Shown: positions 43,817 through 53,267, counted from the first letter of the stretch. The stretch: DNA of 64,000 nt from Dysgonomonas sp. UBA7710 (GCF_002482385.1 NZ_DLFW01000045.1:33744-97743), one strand, 5' to 3'. Made by a program: numbers and translations. Notes: generated by a model from the sequence alone, not told the origin.

Positions 43817-44296
43817 TTATTCTTTCCTTGCTATCCTTACTCCGATTTTCTCAATACCTGTCAGTCGCTGATCGCGCATACCATGCCCTATTATTATCTG
43901 ATGATTACGTCTTTCCTTAAAGATAATATTATCGTCAAAAACAAAAGAAGCCTGATATAATGTGCCGAATCCTGAACCTGTCCACTTTCCGAATTTATCA
44001 GCCAACATGAACTCTTTTTCCCGTTTTGTAAATACAGAATCGTTATAAATATCTGTTTGTACGAAGAACCAGATATTCTGATATGGATAATTTACATTAT
44101 TGGTCACCTCAAAATACATGGTGTATGGGACATTCAATTCGAAAACGGTGGAATCTATATCAAATATCAGTTTATCATTCTGTGCCCACTCCGCATCTTT
44201 TATTTCATGGAAACGGTAATATACCTCCTGCTTGTTGCAGGAGATAGCTATGATAGTTAACAGTATGCCGCATAAGGCGTATAGAGACTTATGCAT
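43817..44296 (-). CDS. gldH: Gliding motility-associated lipoprotein GldH
   Basis: The 159-residue lipoprotein starts MHKSLYALCGILLTIIAISC with the lipobox IAISC (Cys20). YYRFHEIKDAEWAQNDKLIF and the PYQNIWFFVQT region are typical of GldH. The start overlaps the end of ricT by 8 nt; a longer frame to 44437 runs through ricT sequence and is not preferred. GldH is widespread in Bacteroidota, including non-gliding species, so motility is not implied. Operon order holB-ricT-gldH is typical of this lineage. Confidence 0.9.
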   Translation of the reverse strand: MHKSLYALCGILLTIIAISCNKQEVYYRFHEIKDAEWAQNDKLIFDIDSTVFELNVPYTMYFEVTNNVNYPYQNIWFFVQTDIYNDSVFTKREKEFMLADKFGKWTGSGFGTLYQASFVFDDNIIFKERRNHQIIIGHGMRDQRLTGIEKIGVRIARKE

Positions 44297-45830
44297 CAGG
44301 CTTTTTCTGGTCGGGCTTCCCATTTTTGTTATGTCTGTTTCTGTCGTTCCTGTTATTTCTATGGCTGTTGTTTTTATTCTGGTTCTGACCTTGTTGATTA
44401 TTGTTTTCAGGCCTGTTGTTATTGTTTGGTCTGGCATTCGGATTAGCGTTTGCCTGCTTGTTATTGTTTACCTGCCTGTTATTTCCTCCCTGATTGTTCG
44501 GTGTGCCTTGTCCGCTATTTTCAGACCTGTTCTTTACAAACTTTTTCTTCTTATTATTCCGGTTACTGTTACCACTGTTGTTGTCGAAGCGATTGATATT
44601 TTCCTGCAATATATCGTGCGAGGTAACTTTTTCTGCCTGTTCCTGAGGCTCAGTAGTAAGATGTGTCGGCTTTCCTCCCTGCTTGTTGATTCTGATTACT
44701 TCATATACCCGGTCTTTAGGCAGTGTAACGAGATTCGCCGCAAAGTGCTTGTCGGTAGAATATGTCATTTCACCCGAAAGAATATCAGTCTTGAAATGGT
44801 AGAATGAGGCATCTTTAGTTTCTAAAACCACTTCTCTTGAAGGCAATTTACGTTGAGCCTCCACGTAAGTATCCACTTCGAAATTGAGGCAGCATTTCAG
44901 CTTTCCGCACTGTCCCGCTAGCTTTTGAGGGTTTAGCGGAATATCTTGCAGGCGTGCTGCCGATGTAGAAACCGAAACGAAATTGGACATAGAACTGGAG
45001 CAACATAATTCGCGACCACATGGGCCGATACCACCTACACGTCCGGCTTCCTGACGCGCACCTATCTGCTTCATTTCTATCTTTACACGGAATTCCGATG
45101 CGTATACTTTTATCAATTGACGGAAGTCTACCCGTTCATCAGCTATATAGTAGAAAATAGCTTTGTTGCCATCTCCCTGAAATTCAACATCACTGATTTT
45201 CATGGCCAGTTTCAGCTCTTCGGCGATTTCCCGCGCACGGAGCATCGTTTTATGTTCTTTGGATCTTGCTTCGTTCCATTTATCAATATCGGTCTGCTTA
45301 GCAATGCGGTAGATACGCTTGGTTTCACCTCGGTAATTATTTTTAAGCATTTGCAGCTGAACCAGCTTTCCGGTCAGGGTTACTTCTCCTATATCGTGTC
45401 CCGGAGATGCTTCCACAGCTACGATATCTCCTCTGTATATCTCTACATTGTTGCTGTTCAAGTAATATCCTTTTCGTGTATTCTTGAACTGTACTTCTAC
45501 CATTTGTGATTCTCCGGCAACTTCCGGTAAATCCTGTAACCAGTTGTAAACTTCCAGTTTGTTCGTCCCCGAGCAGCAGGAACCACCTTTTTTAGAGCAG
45601 CCGCCTCCTGATTTACAAGAACAACCTCCTCCCGATTTGCATGAGCAACTTCCTCCGGAGCTACAGCCTCCTCCCGAGCCGCAGCCGCAACTTCTTGCGC
45701 CTACAGCATATCCTGTTTCAGTACCTGCTGTTTCCAAAGCTTTTTTGTTCGCTTTAGCACAGGTGCATCCCACGGGCGTTTTGCAGGTACCCTGGCAATC
45801 GTGTGGGACAAATGTATTTTGATTTTCCAT
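44289..45830 (-). CDS. RicT/PSP1 family protein with Cys-rich N-terminus and Asn-rich tail
   Basis: The 513-residue protein has a normal RicT/PSP1 core (about 91-390) with GRVGGIGPCGRELCCSSSMS and LAGQCGKLKCCLNFEVDTY. It is flanked by two unusual parts. Residues 1-90 hold 14 cysteines in Gly/Ser/Lys-rich repeats such as CSCKSGGGC. The last 110 residues are rich in Asn, Gln, Lys and Arg. In Bacillus, RicT is part of an Fe-S complex that affects RNA processing. Here the extra cysteines suggest metal binding (inference). It lies 126 nt after holB and overlaps gldH by 8 nt. Confidence 0.9.
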   Translation of the reverse strand: MENQNTFVPHDCQGTCKTPVGCTCAKANKKALETAGTETGYAVGARSCGCGSGGGCSSGGSCSCKSGGGCSCKSGGGCSKKGGSCCSGTNKLEVYNWLQDLPEVAGESQMVEVQFKNTRKGYYLNSNNVEIYRGDIVAVEASPGHDIGEVTLTGKLVQLQMLKNNYRGETKRIYRIAKQTDIDKWNEARSKEHKTMLRAREIAEELKLAMKISDVEFQGDGNKAIFYYIADERVDFRQLIKVYASEFRVKIEMKQIGARQEAGRVGGIGPCGRELCCSSSMSNFVSVSTSAARLQDIPLNPQKLAGQCGKLKCCLNFEVDTYVEAQRKLPSREVVLETKDASFYHFKTDILSGEMTYSTDKHFAANLVTLPKDRVYEVIRINKQGGKPTHLTTEPQEQAEKVTSHDILQENINRFDNNSGNSNRNNKKKKFVKNRSENSGQGTPNNQGGNNRQVNNNKQANANPNARPNNNNRPENNNQQGQNQNKNNSHRNNRNDRNRHNKNGKPDQKKPDA

Positions 45831-45855
45831 TATATGTTTTTTTTAATTAATTAAG

Positions 45856-45879
45856 ACAAAGCCCCTTTTATGGCTTTGT
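45856..45879. terminator. Hairpin between holB and ricT
   Basis: Arms ACAAAGCC and GGCTTTGT with an 8-nt loop. On the minus strand it is not followed by a proper U-tract. It may be an attenuator or a leader structure for ricT. Confidence 0.35.
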
Positions 45880-45956
45880 GGGTTTATATTTAAGTATATT
45901 CAATCTAACTACTTGTTGCATTCTGATTTAATAAAGTAATAAATATGTTTGCAACC

Positions 45957-47081
45957 TTATTGTTTTATAAGCATGGTTATTTTCAGGCAAAGATCGAAAA
46001 ATACCATCTTTGCATTTACATTTTGCTCTATATGTCTCTCTGCCAAGGCCAGTTCGTCCATAAATCCCATTATGTTCCGTTCGTTGATAAACGGGGCGAA
46101 GCGGGTTCCAAAGTTTGCTTCGTCCTGAGCCAGATATATCATTTCGGGCTGACTCATGTTACTGACAAAATACTCACGGATCATTCGCTGGCAGTATTTC
46201 AGAAAACCTTTCTGATTTTCGCGCCCTACGCCGGCTATTTCATTTCCGATGGCTTTTATTTCTTTTATGTTGCGGGCATATGAGGCTCGCATCATCTGGA
46301 TGAAGAGGTTGAAAAAGAATTTATGTTCCTCATTCAGACTGATTGTTTCCATCGCCTTCAGGTAGCTGCCGTTTGCCAGATGGGCTACACTTGCCGCATC
46401 TTCGGGTGTGATATTATATGCCGATTCCAAAGCCTGGGTTATATCCTTTTCTTTTACGCCATGTATGTTGACACGCTGGCAACGCGATTGTATGGTAGTG
46501 ATAATGTTATCCGGAATATCAGAAACCAATAGGAATATCGTATTGTCTGTCGGCTCCTCTATGATTTTCAGTAGTTTGTTGGCACATGATTCGTGCATTT
46601 TTTCGGGAAGCCAGATAATCATTACTTTATATTTGGCCTCATATATCCTTAAACTCAGCTTACGGATGATTTCTTCGCTCTCTTTGGCGTAGATCAGCCC
46701 CTGGGAATTTTCAGCATCGATATAATCGAGCCACTGGCTGAGATTGAAATAGCAGTTTTGCTTGATAAATTCGCGCCATTCGGTAATATAATCGTCGCAG
46801 ACTTCTTTTTTCTTTGTCGCCTTTTTTATAATCGGGAAAACGAAATGAAGGTCCGGATGTGCCAGATGATTATATTTTACGCAGGAAGGGCATTTACCGC
46901 AGGAATCTGTTTGCGAAGGATTTTCACAATTCAGATATTGGGCATAAGCAAGCGCAAGAGGGAATTTTCCAACGCCTTCTTGTCCGCAAAAAAGCTGTGC
47001 ATGAGGGATAATTCCCTTTCCTGCCGAACTTATCAACCGCTCTTTTACTTCGTTTTGCCCTATTATATCTTTAAAAAACAA
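45957..47081 (-). CDS. holB: DNA polymerase III delta-prime subunit
   Basis: The 374-residue clamp-loader subunit begins MFFKDIIGQNEVKERLISSA. It shows P-loop-like CGQEGVGKFPLALAYA, the zinc-binding CGKCPSCVKYNHLAHPD, and KLLKIIEEPTDNTIFLLVSD with the SRC-type SRCQRV. It helps load the sliding clamp during replication. Gene order holB-ricT-gldH is conserved in this lineage. It lies 68 nt downstream of metF on the same strand. Confidence 0.95.
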   Translation of the reverse strand: MFFKDIIGQNEVKERLISSAGKGIIPHAQLFCGQEGVGKFPLALAYAQYLNCENPSQTDSCGKCPSCVKYNHLAHPDLHFVFPIIKKATKKKEVCDDYITEWREFIKQNCYFNLSQWLDYIDAENSQGLIYAKESEEIIRKLSLRIYEAKYKVMIIWLPEKMHESCANKLLKIIEEPTDNTIFLLVSDIPDNIITTIQSRCQRVNIHGVKEKDITQALESAYNITPEDAASVAHLANGSYLKAMETISLNEEHKFFFNLFIQMMRASYARNIKEIKAIGNEIAGVGRENQKGFLKYCQRMIREYFVSNMSQPEMIYLAQDEANFGTRFAPFINERNIMGFMDELALAERHIEQNVNAKMVFFDLCLKITMLIKQ

Positions 47082-47149
47082 GTATTCTTTCTAATTTATG
47101 GGTTATAAAGTTATGAATTACTTTTTTAAGTGCAATTCAATCATCTTAC

Positions 47150-48100
47150 TTAGTATATCTCTTTAGCTATCCGCCTTACGCTTTCGGTCGCCAACAATGA
47201 ATAAAAGTGCAGGCTTGGCACTCCGTGCGCGATTAGTTCTTTGCATTGTTTTATGCCCCATTCTACGCCTACTTCTTTAGATTCGTCATCTGTTTTACAT
47301 TTGTGAAGCTCAATTGCCAGTTCTTCCGGAATGCTTGAACGGAATATCCGCGGAAGCACTTCCAGTTGGCTCATCAGTACAATTGGCTTTACTCCCGGAA
47401 TAATAGGCTGAGTGATTCCTGCCTTACGGCATTTGTCCACAAATGAGAAATATTTTTCGTTATCGAAAAACATCTGGGTAACAAAATATTCAGCTCCATT
47501 GTCGGCTTTCTGCTTCATGTAATGTATATCCGCTTCCATACTGGGAGCGTCCTCATGTATCTCGGGATAGCATGCCATACCGTAAGCGAACGGAGTGGCA
47601 TTTTTTTCAAAAGTCGTACCATCGGCAGCAATGCCTTCGTTGAACCTGTTCACCTGAATTTGCAGGTCGGTGGCATACTCGTTCCTGTTCGGATATATCT
47701 GTTCCGGAGCAAGGCGTTTGGTGTCGCCTCTCAATAACAGAAGGTTATGCACGTGCAGAAAATTCAGGTCTATCAGTGCATATTCGGTTTCTTCCTGAGA
47801 AAAACCTTTGCATATCATATGCGGGACAGCCGTCACATTATATTTGTGCTGAATAGATGCGGCAATCGCTACCGAGCCGGGACGTTTACGGATATTAACC
47901 CTCTTTACCGACCCGTCAGGCATTGCCTGATCGAGATATTCGCTGTGATGTGTTGTTATATTAATATATTGAGGGTCGAATTCAATCAGTTTATCAATGA
48001 TGTTATACACTTTTTCGATGTTGTTTCCTTTTAACGGAGGAAGTATCTCGAAGGAAAAAGCGGTTTTGTCATTTTTATTTATTAATTCTGTTACGGTCAT
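47150..48100 (-). CDS. metF: Methylenetetrahydrofolate reductase
   Basis: The 316-residue TIM-barrel flavoprotein reduces 5,10-methylene-THF to 5-methyl-THF for methionine synthesis. Motifs: FSFEILPPLKGNN, INITTHHS, LLLLRGDT, FVTQMFFDNEKYFSFVDKCR and PIIPGVKPI. Length is normal. The 84-nt gap upstream to rseP carries a short word (GTAACTTGTAACTCGTAACT on the minus strand) that also occurs in repeat island A; no separate promoter is obvious. Confidence 0.97.
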   Translation of the reverse strand: MTVTELINKNDKTAFSFEILPPLKGNNIEKVYNIIDKLIEFDPQYINITTHHSEYLDQAMPDGSVKRVNIRKRPGSVAIAASIQHKYNVTAVPHMICKGFSQEETEYALIDLNFLHVHNLLLLRGDTKRLAPEQIYPNRNEYATDLQIQVNRFNEGIAADGTTFEKNATPFAYGMACYPEIHEDAPSMEADIHYMKQKADNGAEYFVTQMFFDNEKYFSFVDKCRKAGITQPIIPGVKPIVLMSQLEVLPRIFRSSIPEELAIELHKCKTDDESKEVGVEWGIKQCKELIAHGVPSLHFYSLLATESVRRIAKEIY

Positions 48101-48184
48101 ATCTTATTTTAGTTACGAGTTACAAGTTACGGGCAGACAAGCCTTTTATATTTCAACTTAATTCGTTGGCTAATAGCTTATCCG

Positions 48185-49555
48185 CTACTTAAAGAAGATT
48201 CTCATTATGTCGTTCCCATTGGCGACTAACAGCAAGAGTAGTAAGAATATCATGCCGCCTACCTGTGCATATTCCATAAACTTCTCATTCGGTTGCCGCT
48301 TGGTAATGGCTTCGTATAACAGGAACATGATATGTCCTCCATCCAGTGCAGGAATAGGAAGTATATTCATAAAAGCGAGTACGATGGACAGGAATGCGGT
48401 CATAGACCAGAATGCGTACCAGTTCCATTGAGCGGGGAACATATTTCCGATACCGGCAAACCCACTCAGGTTTTTCACCCCTTCTTTGGAGAATACGAAA
48501 CGTATCTGTGCCACATAACCTTTAAGTGTCGCTACACCGTTGTTTATCCCGGCCGGAAACGATTCGAAAAAACCATAGTGATCGGTATGCATATTCTTTT
48601 TCGAGAATATATCGGCCATTTTTGTTGGAGATGTGAAGCCGATAACGCCCGATGTGTCAATGGCTGCTGAAACTGTCTGTACTTCACCGTTTCTGTAGAA
48701 AGTGATTGCCAGCGTATGCTTCTCATTATCCCCCAGTTTATTACTTATTTTTGTTACATATTTTTGAACACCCAACTGAGAGGTAATCGGCTGTGAATCA
48801 AGAGCGGTTATACTATCTCCGCGCATCAGGCCGATTCTTTTAGCCTCGGAGTTTTCGCTTACGCTATCCACAACAGGTGCAGACCAATATTCATAAGCCA
48901 CTTGTTTCGATGCAATTACACTATCGGCAAAGCTTTCGGGGAGAGTCAGTTCCATTTGTTTGCCATTGCGTACTATGGTTACGCTCTTGGCATCGATGAA
49001 ATGCATAAATGTATTCATATCGAGAACCCCGCGCCCCAAAACAAGTTCTTTGCCGTCGGCACTTACCAGTATATCTTTATCCTGAAATCCTCCGTTTCTT
49101 TTTACCGTTTCGGAGAAGACCATCCCGTCCTTTACATTTTTCAGGGGCAGGTATTCGTCACCCCATACAAACAGCATCATAGAGAAGATGATGATGGCCA
49201 GAATGAAATTGAATAATACGCCTCCTACCATTACGAGCAGGCGTTGCCATGCCGGTTTGGAACGGAATTCCCATGGCTGGGGCGGGAGAGCCATCTGCTC
49301 CTTATCCATCGATTCGTCTATCATTCCCGATATTTTCACATATCCGCCTAATGGTAACCAGCCGATCCCGTATTCCGTATCGCTGTTCTTTGGCTTATAT
49401 TTGAACAGGGAGAACCACGGGTTGAAGAATAAATAGAACTTCTCAACTCTTATCTTGAAGAGGCGGGCGAATAAGAAATGCCCGAACTCATGTATAATAA
49501 CCAGTATCGATAAACTTAGGATTAATTGTAACGCTTTAATTAAAATTGTTTCCAT
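48185..49555 (-). CDS. rseP: Site-2 protease RseP
   Basis: The 456-residue intramembrane zinc metalloprotease has the catalytic HEFGH at about residues 22-26 and the second zinc-ligand motif NILPIPALDGGH near residue 390. Two PDZ-like segments lie between (about 115-290). It cleaves membrane-bound anti-sigma factors and remnant signal peptides. It follows dxr by 15 nt, the common order dxr-rseP. Length matches the family (about 450). Confidence 0.97.
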   Translation of the reverse strand: METILIKALQLILSLSILVIIHEFGHFLFARLFKIRVEKFYLFFNPWFSLFKYKPKNSDTEYGIGWLPLGGYVKISGMIDESMDKEQMALPPQPWEFRSKPAWQRLLVMVGGVLFNFILAIIIFSMMLFVWGDEYLPLKNVKDGMVFSETVKRNGGFQDKDILVSADGKELVLGRGVLDMNTFMHFIDAKSVTIVRNGKQMELTLPESFADSVIASKQVAYEYWSAPVVDSVSENSEAKRIGLMRGDSITALDSQPITSQLGVQKYVTKISNKLGDNEKHTLAITFYRNGEVQTVSAAIDTSGVIGFTSPTKMADIFSKKNMHTDHYGFFESFPAGINNGVATLKGYVAQIRFVFSKEGVKNLSGFAGIGNMFPAQWNWYAFWSMTAFLSIVLAFMNILPIPALDGGHIMFLLYEAITKRQPNEKFMEYAQVGGMIFLLLLLLVANGNDIMRIFFK

Positions 49556-49570
49556 TAAAAATTCAGAGTG

Positions 49571-50719
49571 TTATTTGATAAATTCTTTTGCTACATAACG
49601 GGCTTCCGTATCGGTCTGCACATAATCTTCGTACGACGGAGCCTGAATAAAACTTGTTTTGTGCATTGTTTTCTCTATAACGTCGCTCATTTCCAGAAAT
49701 CCGACTTTGTCTTTCAGGAAAGCGGCTACCGCTATTTCGTTTGCCGCATTCATGATGCAGGCCATATTTCCTTTTACCCGCGCGGCTTCGAATGCAAATG
49801 CCAGATTGCGGAAACGCTCCATGTCGGGTTTTTCGAATGTCATTGTTTTCAGCTTGAAGAAGTCGAGCCGTTCGAAATTCGATTTCAACCTATTGGGATA
49901 AGCCAACGCGTATTGTATCGGCAGATGCATGTCTGGCAGCCCCAATTGCGCGATAATGGACGAATCCTCGAATTGTACCATCGAATGTATGATGGATTGC
50001 GGATGTACAACCACTTCAATCTGACTGGGGGTAACATCAAACAGCCATTTGGCTTCTATCATTTCCAATCCCTTATTCATCAGGGATGCCGAGTCGATCG
50101 TAACTTTGGCACCCATGTCCCAGTTCGGATGTTTAAGAGCTTCGGCTTTGGTTACTTTTGCCAGTTGTTCGGCAGAATGGTTTCTGAACGGACCGCCGGA
50201 TGCCGTAAGGATAATTTTCTCGATGGGAGAACGTTCTCCGTTGAGACATTGAAAGATGGCGGAGTGTTCCGAATCTACAGGCAATATCGGTACTTTATGT
50301 TCGATGGCCAGACTTGTAATCAGTTCACCTGCCACCACCAATGTTTCCTTATTTGCCAGCGCGATTACTTTCCCTGCCTTTATAGCGTTTATAGTAGGTT
50401 TCAATCCCGAATAACCGACCATGGCAGTAAGTACCATGTCGATGGGCTCGCTTTGCACTACTTCTGCTATCGACTCGCTTCCGGCCCATACTTTGATCGG
50501 TAAATGTTGCAGGGCTTCTTTCAGTTGCGCATATTTGTTTTCGTTGGCAATGACTACAACCTCAGGAGAGAACTCCTGCGCCTGCCTGATAAGTAAATCT
50601 ATATTTTCATTGGCAGTCAGGGCGTATATTTCGAAATGTCCGGGGTTTTCCCTGACTATATCGAGGGCTTGTGTTCCGATAGATCCTGTAGAGCCTAGTA
50701 TTGCAATATTCCTTTTCAT
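49571..50719 (-). CDS. dxr: 1-deoxy-D-xylulose 5-phosphate reductoisomerase
   Basis: The 382-residue NADPH enzyme catalyses the first committed step of the MEP isoprenoid pathway. It shows the N-terminal ILGSTGSIGTQALDIVREN, NKETLVVAGE, LPVDSEHSAIFQ, TASGGPFR and HPNWDMGAKVTIDSAS, LMNKGLE. Start is 8 nt downstream of the LytM gene, and rseP follows after 15 nt, so the three genes form an operon. Confidence 0.98.
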   Translation of the reverse strand: MKRNIAILGSTGSIGTQALDIVRENPGHFEIYALTANENIDLLIRQAQEFSPEVVVIANENKYAQLKEALQHLPIKVWAGSESIAEVVQSEPIDMVLTAMVGYSGLKPTINAIKAGKVIALANKETLVVAGELITSLAIEHKVPILPVDSEHSAIFQCLNGERSPIEKIILTASGGPFRNHSAEQLAKVTKAEALKHPNWDMGAKVTIDSASLMNKGLEMIEAKWLFDVTPSQIEVVVHPQSIIHSMVQFEDSSIIAQLGLPDMHLPIQYALAYPNRLKSNFERLDFFKLKTMTFEKPDMERFRNLAFAFEAARVKGNMACIMNAANEIAVAAFLKDKVGFLEMSDVIEKTMHKTSFIQAPSYEDYVQTDTEARYVAKEFIK

Positions 50720-50727
50720 ATATGGTC

Positions 50728-51612
50728 TTAGAAAGATATGTAGTTTTCAGGATTTACGGCGTTGCCTCTATACCAAAGTTCAAATTCGAGGGTTGAAGAG
50801 ATTGCGGCCTCTCCTTTTTTCTCTTCTTTTTTTGTCTCTATTACAGCTATAGCCTCTCCTGTACGCACCTTATCCCCTGTTTCCTTCAGTAGCAGGGTAT
50901 TGTATCTGTATACGGAAATAAATCCGTTCTTATGCTGGATTTGTATAGTATGTCCTGTCTTCAGATCATATCCGGCAAAAATGACTACACCCTCCAATGT
51001 CGCCAGCACCGTTTCTCTAGGGGAGGTTTTTATCGTTACCCCGAAGTGCCCGCCGGAAGGATCGAATTTGCTTGTTATAATTCCTCTGACCGGCCTGAAG
51101 AATACGACACCTTCCATTGGGTTGGTGGTATTTGGCGATAGTACAGACAGGTTATACCGCTCCTCGTCTTCGTATCGTTTGGCATACTCTTTCTCCAAAT
51201 CTGTTTTCTTGAGCAGAGGGTCGTTCTCGGAAACAGATATCGTGTCGAGAATCTTGACGGAGTCGATCTGGCGGGTACCGTCAAAAATACTGCGGAGATT
51301 ATTTATATAAGCTTCCTGATATTTCAATTGCTGCTCAAGAGAGTCTGTTTTAATTGCCGACCGGATTGCTTTTTCTCTTACTTCTGCATCGAGATAACCG
51401 GGCAGGTAGTAACGGATCGGCGTTGCTATGATGATAGCGGATGTGATTGCAATGAGAAAAAAAGCGAATACGAGAACCAAAACAGCACCCGAAAAGATAG
51501 AAGCCTTGATCTTCCATAGCTCTTCAAGTGTATTTTCATTCATTACGGAAAGGCGGTATTTGAAGTGCAGCCGCTTCCATAGATTATGTTTGTTTTTTTT
51601 CTTCTTTATCAT
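50728..51612 (-). CDS. Membrane-anchored M23/LytM-fold protein with degenerate active site
   Basis: The 294-residue protein has one membrane helix (about 35-58), a coiled-coil-like segment (about 75-130) and a C-terminal LytM domain (about 165-285; FFRPVRGIITSKFDPSGGHFGV and VYRYNTLLLKETGDKV). The zinc ligands are not conserved: HxxxD is replaced (GHFGVTIKT) and the HxH motif is replaced (TLEFELWY). It therefore probably does not hydrolyse peptidoglycan, but may activate an amidase, as EnvC/NlpD do. It begins the LytM-dxr-rseP operon. Confidence 0.85.
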   Translation of the reverse strand: MIKKKKNKHNLWKRLHFKYRLSVMNENTLEELWKIKASIFSGAVLVLVFAFFLIAITSAIIIATPIRYYLPGYLDAEVREKAIRSAIKTDSLEQQLKYQEAYINNLRSIFDGTRQIDSVKILDTISVSENDPLLKKTDLEKEYAKRYEDEERYNLSVLSPNTTNPMEGVVFFRPVRGIITSKFDPSGGHFGVTIKTSPRETVLATLEGVVIFAGYDLKTGHTIQIQHKNGFISVYRYNTLLLKETGDKVRTGEAIAVIETKKEEKKGEAAISSTLEFELWYRGNAVNPENYISF

Positions 51613-51687
51613 TCGATTCTATGGCTTTTCCTAACCATCAAAAGGCTTTCAAATTCTGATTATTTGACATATGTAGCCACTAAACTG

Positions 51688-51695
51688 CAAATTTA
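51688..51695 (-). promoter_or_regulatory. -7 element of the LytM-dxr-rseP operon
   Basis: Minus strand TAAATTTG matches TAnnTTTG; the start codon is 75 nt downstream. No clear -33 box. Confidence 0.4.
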
Positions 51696-51799
51696 AGAAA
51701 AAAGCGATATATTACGGGAAGAAGTCACAGAAGATTGTATTAAAATATCCTTTTTTTAAATATTTATTCCAAAAGGGACACATTCTTATTTTTTTTAGC

Positions 51800-51807
51800 T
51801 ATTTTTG
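51800..51807 (+). promoter_or_regulatory. -7 element of the serine palmitoyltransferase gene
   Basis: TATTTTTG matches TAnnTTTG exactly and lies 75 nt before the start codon at 51883. Confidence 0.45.
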
Positions 51808-51882
51808 CAGCCTGTAATTCGCGGAATATTAAATTGTTCCTTAGATGCAGTTATAATAATCTACATTTGTTGTAAGTTGAGT

Positions 51883-53091
51883 ATGAGTTTATTAACTGAT
51901 AAGTTATATCGGTACGACGCGGCCAGAAATACACGGGCTGCAGGAATTTACCCTTATTTTAGACAAATCCAGAGCGATCAGGACACTGAAGTCGTTATAA
52001 ATGGAAGAAAAGTGTTAATGTTCGGATCAAACGCCTACCTGGGATTAACCAATCACCCGAAAGTAAAAGAAGCCGCTATCGAAGCTACCCGCAAGTATGG
52101 GACGGGGATGGCCGGTTCCCGTTTTCTGAATGGCACTCTCGATATCCATATCGAACTGGAGAAAAAGCTTGCAAAATTTGTAGGCAAAGAGGATGCTATC
52201 GTTTATTCGACGGGCTTTAATGTAAATCAAGGTGTAATATCTTGTGTTACAGGGCGTGAAGATTATATATTATGGGACGAACTGGACCATGCTTCCATTA
52301 TTGAAGGGGCAAGGGTTTCGTATTCCACGAAACTTAAATTCCGCCATAATGATATGGAATCCCTTGAAAAACAACTCCAAAGATGTGAGCCTGATAAGGT
52401 GAAACTTATTGTGGTTGACGGGGTGTTCAGTATGGAAGGCGATATCGCAAACCTGCCCGGAATAGTGAAACTTGCCAAACAGTATAACGCCAGCGTAATG
52501 GTGGACGAAGCCCACAGCTTAGGTGTTCTCGGCAAAGATTACAGTGGAAAGGGGCTTGTAGAGCAAACTGGTTTGGTCGACGACGTGGAACTTATCATGG
52601 GAACATTCAGTAAATCGCTGGCTTCATTGGGCGGATTTATCGCCGGAAGTGAAACTATCCTCGATTATCTGCGCCACAATTCCCGTGCTTATATATTTAC
52701 AGCCAGTGCTACACCGGCAGCTACAGCAGCAGCCAGCGCAGCGTTGGATATCATCATTTCAGAACCTGAGCGCATTAAGCATTTGTGGGATATTACTAAT
52801 TATGCATTAGACGGTTTCCGTAGCAGGGGTTTTGAAATAGGACATACCGCTACTCCTATTATCCCGTTATTTATCAGGGATAATGAGAAGACATTCATGA
52901 TAACAAAATGGCTTTTCGAAGAAGGCATTTTTGTTAACCCTGTAGTGTCTCCGGCTGTTGCTCCGGCAGATACCCTGATTCGTTTCTCTCTGATGGCTAC
53001 ACATACCAAGGAACAGGTTGATATAGCTTTTGAGAAAATAGAAAAAGTATTCAAAAAAGCAGGAATATCCCTGGAAGCTGATGCCCGATAG
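51883..53091 (+). CDS. spt: Serine palmitoyltransferase (sphingolipid synthesis)
   Basis: The 402-residue PLP enzyme of the alpha-oxoamine synthase family begins MSLLTDKLYRYDAARNTRAA; the upstream in-frame extension is not conserved. Motifs: VLMFGSNAYLGLTNHPKVKE, GTGMAGSRFLNGTLDIH, VDEAHSLGVLG, and the PLP lysine in GTFSKSLASLGG. The sequence is of the Bacteroides/Porphyromonas serine palmitoyltransferase type, which condenses serine and palmitoyl-CoA in the first step of sphingolipid synthesis. Related enzymes (Kbl, BioF) cannot be excluded by motifs alone, but the N-terminus favours Spt. Confidence 0.9.
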   Translation: MSLLTDKLYRYDAARNTRAAGIYPYFRQIQSDQDTEVVINGRKVLMFGSNAYLGLTNHPKVKEAAIEATRKYGTGMAGSRFLNGTLDIHIELEKKLAKFVGKEDAIVYSTGFNVNQGVISCVTGREDYILWDELDHASIIEGARVSYSTKLKFRHNDMESLEKQLQRCEPDKVKLIVVDGVFSMEGDIANLPGIVKLAKQYNASVMVDEAHSLGVLGKDYSGKGLVEQTGLVDDVELIMGTFSKSLASLGGFIAGSETILDYLRHNSRAYIFTASATPAATAAASAALDIIISEPERIKHLWDITNYALDGFRSRGFEIGHTATPIIPLFIRDNEKTFMITKWLFEEGIFVNPVVSPAVAPADTLIRFSLMATHTKEQVDIAFEKIEKVFKKAGISLEADAR

Positions 53092-53131
53092 GCGGAGCGA
53101 CATTATATAACTGTATTACAAAATAAGATAG

Positions 53132-53160
53132 CCCTCTGTCCGTTAAAAGATAGAGGGTTT
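53132..53160 (+). terminator. Terminator after spt
   Basis: Arms CCCTCT and AGAGGG with a 14-nt loop, followed by TTTATTG, 41 nt after the stop codon. Confidence 0.55.
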
Positions 53161-53185
53161 ATTGCTTAGTAGCGAACCTATTTAT

Positions 53186-53193
53186 TACTTTTG
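53186..53193 (+). promoter_or_regulatory. -7 element of the CHU_C-domain gene
   Basis: TACTTTTG matches TAnnTTTG exactly; the start codon at 53268 lies 74 nt downstream. Confidence 0.4.
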
Positions 53194-53267
53194 TATCTGC
53201 AACGATAATAGCCGGTTACGGTTAAAAATGTTGCATTTAATACATTCTTGACTTAAAGCGGGTGCTT

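Noticed and set aside
44297..44437. N-terminal extension of gldH
   Set aside because: It overlaps the repeat-rich end of ricT; the lipoprotein signal starts at 44296.
44232..44807. 191-codon plus-strand ORF opposite ricT
   Set aside because: It mirrors the Asn-rich repeat tail of ricT (valine/leucine-rich antisense); the minus-strand gene explains the DNA.
49568..50503. 311-codon plus-strand ORF opposite dxr
   Set aside because: The long frame arises from codon bias of dxr, which is certain; the product has no recognisable domain.
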